This document shows positions 31,026 to 34,286 of a stretch of 34,286 nucleotides of DNA, in pieces. The position numbers and the translations under genes were made by a program. Each line of letters opens with the position of its first letter. Position 1 is the stretch's first letter. Below the pieces are notes generated by a model, which did no database searches, was not told the origin of the DNA, and was given only the letters and a program-made list of their open reading frames with translations. The DNA lies in NCBI GenBank assembly GCA_002320245.1, contig DCKD01000004.1:1-34286 (forward strand), given 5' to 3'. Origin of the DNA: Lachnospiraceae bacterium UBA1683 (lineage in GTDB: Bacteria > Bacillota > Clostridia > Lachnospirales > Lachnospiraceae).

Positions 31026-33689
31026 GTGTCAAAAGCAACACTATTTGACAGTCGTATCAAAAAATACGCTTACTGTGAGCCATCAGAAATCTATCGAGAC
31101 ATTGGCGCATCTCCGGATGGTCTGCCCATTGAGCAAATTGAGTCGATGCGGGAGAAGTATGGAAAGAACAGCTTCAATGAGCGAAAAAATGATACGACGA
31201 TGCAACGATTGCGACGGGCATTTATTAACCCGTTTCATGTGATTCTTTTTGTTCTGGGTATTGTTTCTCTCATTACGGATGTTTTCGTAGCATCCAATTT
31301 TGCGAGAAACGCTACTACTGCCATTATCATCTTTTCCATGATCCTAATTAGTGGTGTAATTCGTCTGATTCAGGAGCTGCGGGCAAAGAGCGCTGCTGCT
31401 CAGCTTGACCGCCTGATTCATGAAAGCGTCACGGTGAGGCGCGATGGAGAGTTAATGGAGATACCCACCGAAGAATTAGTGGTCGGGGATCTTGTTCTAT
31501 TCTCCGCAGGTGATCGTGTTCCGGCGGATATCAGATTGACGAAGATTACGGATCTCTTTATCTCCCAGGCTGCCATCACCGGCGAGAGCGCCATCCTTGA
31601 AAAGAGCTGCCGCAAACTCAGTTACGGCGAGCAGGAGACGCTGACTCAGCTTGAAAACCTCGCTTTTATGGCAACAACTGTTATCAGCGGCAAAGGCGAA
31701 GGAATTGTGCTGGCCGTCGGCAAAGACACGCTGTATGGCAGCTTTACAAAGCCCGATTCTGACGACAAAAATTCCTTTCAAAAGGGTGCCAATTCCATTG
31801 CCTGGGTCATGCTCCGCTTCATGGCAGTGCTGGTGCCGATTGTGTTTGTGCTCCTCGGTATCACAGGTGGAAAATGGCTGGAGTCCTTTGCTTTTGCTCT
31901 GTCGGTGGCCGTCGGACTGATGCCGGAAATGCTGCCCATGGTCATTACAGCCTGCCTTGCCAAGGGCAGCCTTGCCATGAGTAAAAAGCAAACGATTATC
32001 AAAGACATCAATGCCATGCAGGGCTTTGGAAGTATGGATGTGCTTTGCATGGACAAGACCGGCACGCTAACCAATGAAAGTATCCTGCTGGAATATTACA
32101 TGGATATTCTCGGCAATGAAAATACGGAAGTTCTCGATCTGGCATATCTGAACAGCTCCTATCATTCTGGCGTTCGCAACACTATTGACAACGCAATTCT
32201 TGCCTGTAAGACTATGCCTGGGCGTGAAACCCATTATACCGACCTTTTGGTCCAGTATCAAAAGGCGGACGAAATTCCCTTTGACTATGCCCGCAAGTTT
32301 GTCAGCACCCTTGTGCGAGGTAGCGATGGCGAGTGTCAGCTCATTATGAAAGGTGACATTGGGCATATCGTTTCCCGTTGCAGCCATGTAGAATATCGAG
32401 GTGAAATTCTGCCGATTGAAAAGGATGGTATGCAGAGCGTATCTTCTGTGGTAGATGATATGCTCCAGGAGGGTATGAAGGTCATTGCTATCGCACGGAA
32501 AAATGTAGGCCATCAAAGGGAGATCACACCCGCTGACGAATTTAATATGACTCTGGTGGGCTATCTGTCCTTCTTTGATGCGCCCAAGCAAACCGCAAAA
32601 GAATCCGTGGCAGCCCTCAAGAGGCTAAAAGTGGCTCCTAAGATTCTGACGGGAGATCAGGCGGCCATTGCGGTGTCTGTTTGTCGTCGGGTGGGCATCT
32701 CTGCCGAGACTGTGCTGACCGGTGCAAAGCTGGATGAAATGACAGACAGTGAGCTTCGCTCAGCAGTTGAGGAAATCCATGTTTTTGCGGAACTTACTCC
32801 GGGCCAAAAGGTGCGTCTGGTATCCGCTCTGCGGGAAAACGGTCACTCGGTGGGTTTCCTTGGTGATGGCGTCAATGACATCCCGGCACTTTGCGAGGCC
32901 AATGTGGGCATCTCGGTGGACACGGCAGTGGACGCAGCCAAAGATGCAGCCGATGTGGTTTTGCTGCAAAAGGATCTCAATGTTCTGGAACAAGGTGTTT
33001 TGGAAGGGCGCAAGACCTTTACCAATATGCTTAAATACATCAAGATCACCGCCAGCTCCAACTTTGGTAATATTTTCGCCATCATATGCGCCAGCGCATT
33101 TTTGCCGTTTCTGCCCATGACATCCATCCAGATTCTGCTTCTGAATCTGCTGTACGATATTTTGTGTATTGTTCTGCCTTGGGACAATGTGGACGAGGAA
33201 GAAACCCTGTCTCCGAGAGATTGGTCGGGCAAAACTTTGGGACGGTTTATGATGTCATTCGGGCCGATCAGCTCTCTGTTTGATATTGCGACCTTCCTGT
33301 TCCTGTATTATTTCCTGTGCCCCATGCTGTGTGGAGGAGCAACCTACCTGAATATTACCGATCCTTCTTTGCAGCTTCAGTATGTGTCACTGTTCCAGAC
33401 GGGGTGGTTTTTGGAATCCATGTGGACACAGGTGCTGATCCTGCATTTTCTGCGAACACCCAAAGTTCCTTTTATGCAGAGCAGGTCATCTACACCTGTG
33501 ATTTGCATAACGCTGGCCGGAATCGTTGCCTTTACAGCCATTACCTTTACCAGCGGTGCGTCGCTGTTCGGCCTGACGATGCTGCCGCTTTGGTATTTTG
33601 CATTTTTGCTGATCGTAGCGCTTACGTATATGCTGCTGACTACGGTAGCAAAATATTTCTATAAGAAGAAGTACCATGAGTTGATTTGA
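31026..33689 (+). CDS. mgtA: Magnesium-transporting P-type ATPase
   Basis: 887-aa P3B-type ATPase, full MgtA/MgtB length. TGES of the actuator domain is at about 185-188, the phosphorylated Asp343 in MDKTGTLTN, and the hinge GDGVNDIPAL at about 613. The PEMLP motif in helix M4 (SVAVGLMPEMLPMVI) is the MgtA signature. The N-terminal segment SFNERKNDTTMQRLRRAFINPFH is typical of the family. Imports magnesium at the cell membrane. Start is GTG 31026 with AGGAGGG 6-7 bases before. Base usage looks richer in GC than the surrounding genes, which hints at a separate origin. A winged-helix gene follows by 15 bases. Confidence 0.93.
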   Translation: MSKATLFDSRIKKYAYCEPSEIYRDIGASPDGLPIEQIESMREKYGKNSFNERKNDTTMQRLRRAFINPFHVILFVLGIVSLITDVFVASNFARNATTAIIIFSMILISGVIRLIQELRAKSAAAQLDRLIHESVTVRRDGELMEIPTEELVVGDLVLFSAGDRVPADIRLTKITDLFISQAAITGESAILEKSCRKLSYGEQETLTQLENLAFMATTVISGKGEGIVLAVGKDTLYGSFTKPDSDDKNSFQKGANSIAWVMLRFMAVLVPIVFVLLGITGGKWLESFAFALSVAVGLMPEMLPMVITACLAKGSLAMSKKQTIIKDINAMQGFGSMDVLCMDKTGTLTNESILLEYYMDILGNENTEVLDLAYLNSSYHSGVRNTIDNAILACKTMPGRETHYTDLLVQYQKADEIPFDYARKFVSTLVRGSDGECQLIMKGDIGHIVSRCSHVEYRGEILPIEKDGMQSVSSVVDDMLQEGMKVIAIARKNVGHQREITPADEFNMTLVGYLSFFDAPKQTAKESVAALKRLKVAPKILTGDQAAIAVSVCRRVGISAETVLTGAKLDEMTDSELRSAVEEIHVFAELTPGQKVRLVSALRENGHSVGFLGDGVNDIPALCEANVGISVDTAVDAAKDAADVVLLQKDLNVLEQGVLEGRKTFTNMLKYIKITASSNFGNIFAIICASAFLPFLPMTSIQILLLNLLYDILCIVLPWDNVDEEETLSPRDWSGKTLGRFMMSFGPISSLFDIATFLFLYYFLCPMLCGGATYLNITDPSLQLQYVSLFQTGWFLESMWTQVLILHFLRTPKVPFMQSRSSTPVICITLAGIVAFTAITFTSGASLFGLTMLPLWYFAFLLIVALTYMLLTTVAKYFYKKKYHELI

Positions 33690-33704
33690 AAGGAGGAATT
33701 CATC

Positions 33705-34208
33705 GTGAAAAAGAATATCAGTTTTATCCCTATGGATTCCGCCCTTGAAATATGGCTGCTGGAAAAGCTGATTAAAGAGCCGCCGAAAAGTGACTGTGTG
33801 GAAGATTTACTGTCTGGCGTCCGGGATCTGATCAGCGGAGAGGTATCTTCTTTGCTTTTGGGAGCATCAGAAGAAACAGAGCTACCTGCCGGTGTTCTGT
33901 CGGACGGGATTCTAATTGGAGAATTGGAGATTCATCCGAGAAGCAGAAAGGTTCTGCTGAAAGGTTCAGAAATCAGCTTGACCCCAAAAGAGTTTGACAT
34001 TCTGTATTTTCTTGCCCAGAATCGGGGCGAGGTCTTTACTAAAGAGCAGATTTATCGTGCAGTCTGGGAAGAGGATTATCTGCTGGATGACAGCAACATC
34101 ATGGCATTTATCCGAAAACTGCGAAAGAAGATTGAGCCTGACCCCGATGCGCCAAAATACATTTTGACTATCTGGGGCATCGGGTACAAATTTAATGACC
34201 AACTATAA
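33705..34208 (+). CDS. OmpR/PhoB-type winged-helix protein without a receiver domain
   Basis: 167-aa protein. Residues about 75-165 form a complete OmpR-family winged helix: GELEIHPRSRKVLLKGSEIS, LTPKEFDILYFLAQNRGEVF, TKEQIYRAVWEED, SNIMAFIRKLRKKIEPDP and ILTIWGIGYKF. The first 70 residues (FIPMDSALEIWLLEKLIKEPP, DLLSGVRDLISGEVSSLLLG) contain no phospho-acceptor receiver domain and I do not recognise them. Start GTG 33705 with AAAGGAGGAA, coupled to mgtA. It probably regulates mgtA or a nearby gene by a route that does not use phosphorylation. Confidence 0.85.
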   Translation: MKKNISFIPMDSALEIWLLEKLIKEPPKSDCVEDLLSGVRDLISGEVSSLLLGASEETELPAGVLSDGILIGELEIHPRSRKVLLKGSEISLTPKEFDILYFLAQNRGEVFTKEQIYRAVWEEDYLLDDSNIMAFIRKLRKKIEPDPDAPKYILTIWGIGYKFNDQL

Positions 34209-34210
34209 CA

Positions 34211-34248
34211 TAGGCGGACTGAGACTACTTTCGGTTTCAGCCCGCCTA
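34211..34248 (+). terminator. Terminator of the mgtA unit
   Basis: TAGGCGG-A-CTGAGAC / GTTTCAG-C-CCGCCTA forms a 14-bp stem with one mismatch and an 8-base loop, 3 bases after the stop. The following AATTCTT is a weak T tract. Confidence 0.7.
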
Positions 34249-34258
34249 AATTCTTGCC

Positions 34259-34280
34259 AAATCGCAAGGAAATCGCAAGG
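34259..34280. repeat. Tandem 11-bp direct repeat at the window edge
   Basis: AAATCGCAAGG occurs twice in a row (34259-34269 and 34270-34280). An 11-bp head-to-tail spacing is what OmpR/PhoB-type winged helices bind. It may be a binding site for the protein encoded just upstream, or the start of a longer repeat cut by the window. Confidence 0.5.
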
Positions 34281-34286
34281 TTTTAG

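Noticed and set aside
1..34286. CRISPR array, tRNA or rRNA genes
   Set aside because: No regularly spaced identical repeats and no cloverleaf or ribosomal RNA signature were noticed in reading the sequence.

Overview
The window reads as a chromosomal segment of a gut-type, low-to-mid GC anaerobic Firmicute, most likely a Lachnospiraceae (Clostridia). Reasons: strong AGGAGG-type ribosome sites, sigma-A promoters of TTGACA/TATAAT type, oxygen-sensitive enzymes (ThiH rather than ThiO, an anaerobic sulfatase-maturase-type radical SAM protein), and several host-glycan scavenging loci. The genus is an inference from gene content only.

Layout. (1) 58-2129, minus: two polar amino acid ABC permeases and their ATPase behind a perfect consensus promoter with a palindrome just downstream of the expected start; no substrate-binding protein is visible. 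(2) 2433-9467, minus: a sialic acid / amino sugar locus in two transcription units. nanE-nanA-sodium:solute symporter-yhcH runs from a strong promoter at 9496-9524 to a terminator at 5612-5652. ROK kinase-rpiR-nagA runs from a promoter at 5415-5443 to a terminator at 2308-2342. Together they would import sialic acid, cleave it to ManNAc and pyruvate, phosphorylate and epimerise to GlcNAc-6-P, and deacetylate to GlcN-6-P. (3) 9772-15495, minus: a cellobiose/lactose-family PTS (EIIB, EIIC, EIIA) with a small GrdB-related protein, a BglG/LicR-type PRD regulator and a MupG-like (DUF871) phospho-glycosidase. A shared palindrome with half sites TTTCCTA/TAGGAAA lies about 44 bp upstream of the -10 of both transcription units, which predicts common activation. 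(4) 15584-21144: GPH-family sugar transporter and GH2 beta-galactosidase (minus) with a divergent AraC regulator that is broken by frame disruptions. (5) 21145-22740: an apparent anaerobic sulfatase-maturase-type radical SAM gene flanked by gene remnants. (6) 22762-26471, plus: a TPP-riboswitch-controlled thiazole operon thiS-thiF-thiG-thiH-tenI. (7) 26472-30698: a TetR remnant, a divergent NSS transporter / XRE regulator pair with candidate operators, a lipoprotein, a 51-residue orphan and a YccF protein. (8) 31026-34248, plus: an MgtA-type P-type ATPase followed at once by a winged-helix protein lacking a receiver domain, a terminator, and an 11-bp tandem direct repeat at the window edge.

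Most interesting for follow-up: the PTS/MupG/GrdB-like cluster with its shared operator (a possibly undescribed phospho-sugar pathway), the mgtA/receiver-less winged-helix pair with 11-bp direct repeats, the structured intergenic element at 5480-5610, and the decayed regulator and remnants around lacZ and the radical SAM gene. No tRNA, rRNA, CRISPR array or intact insertion sequence was recognised.
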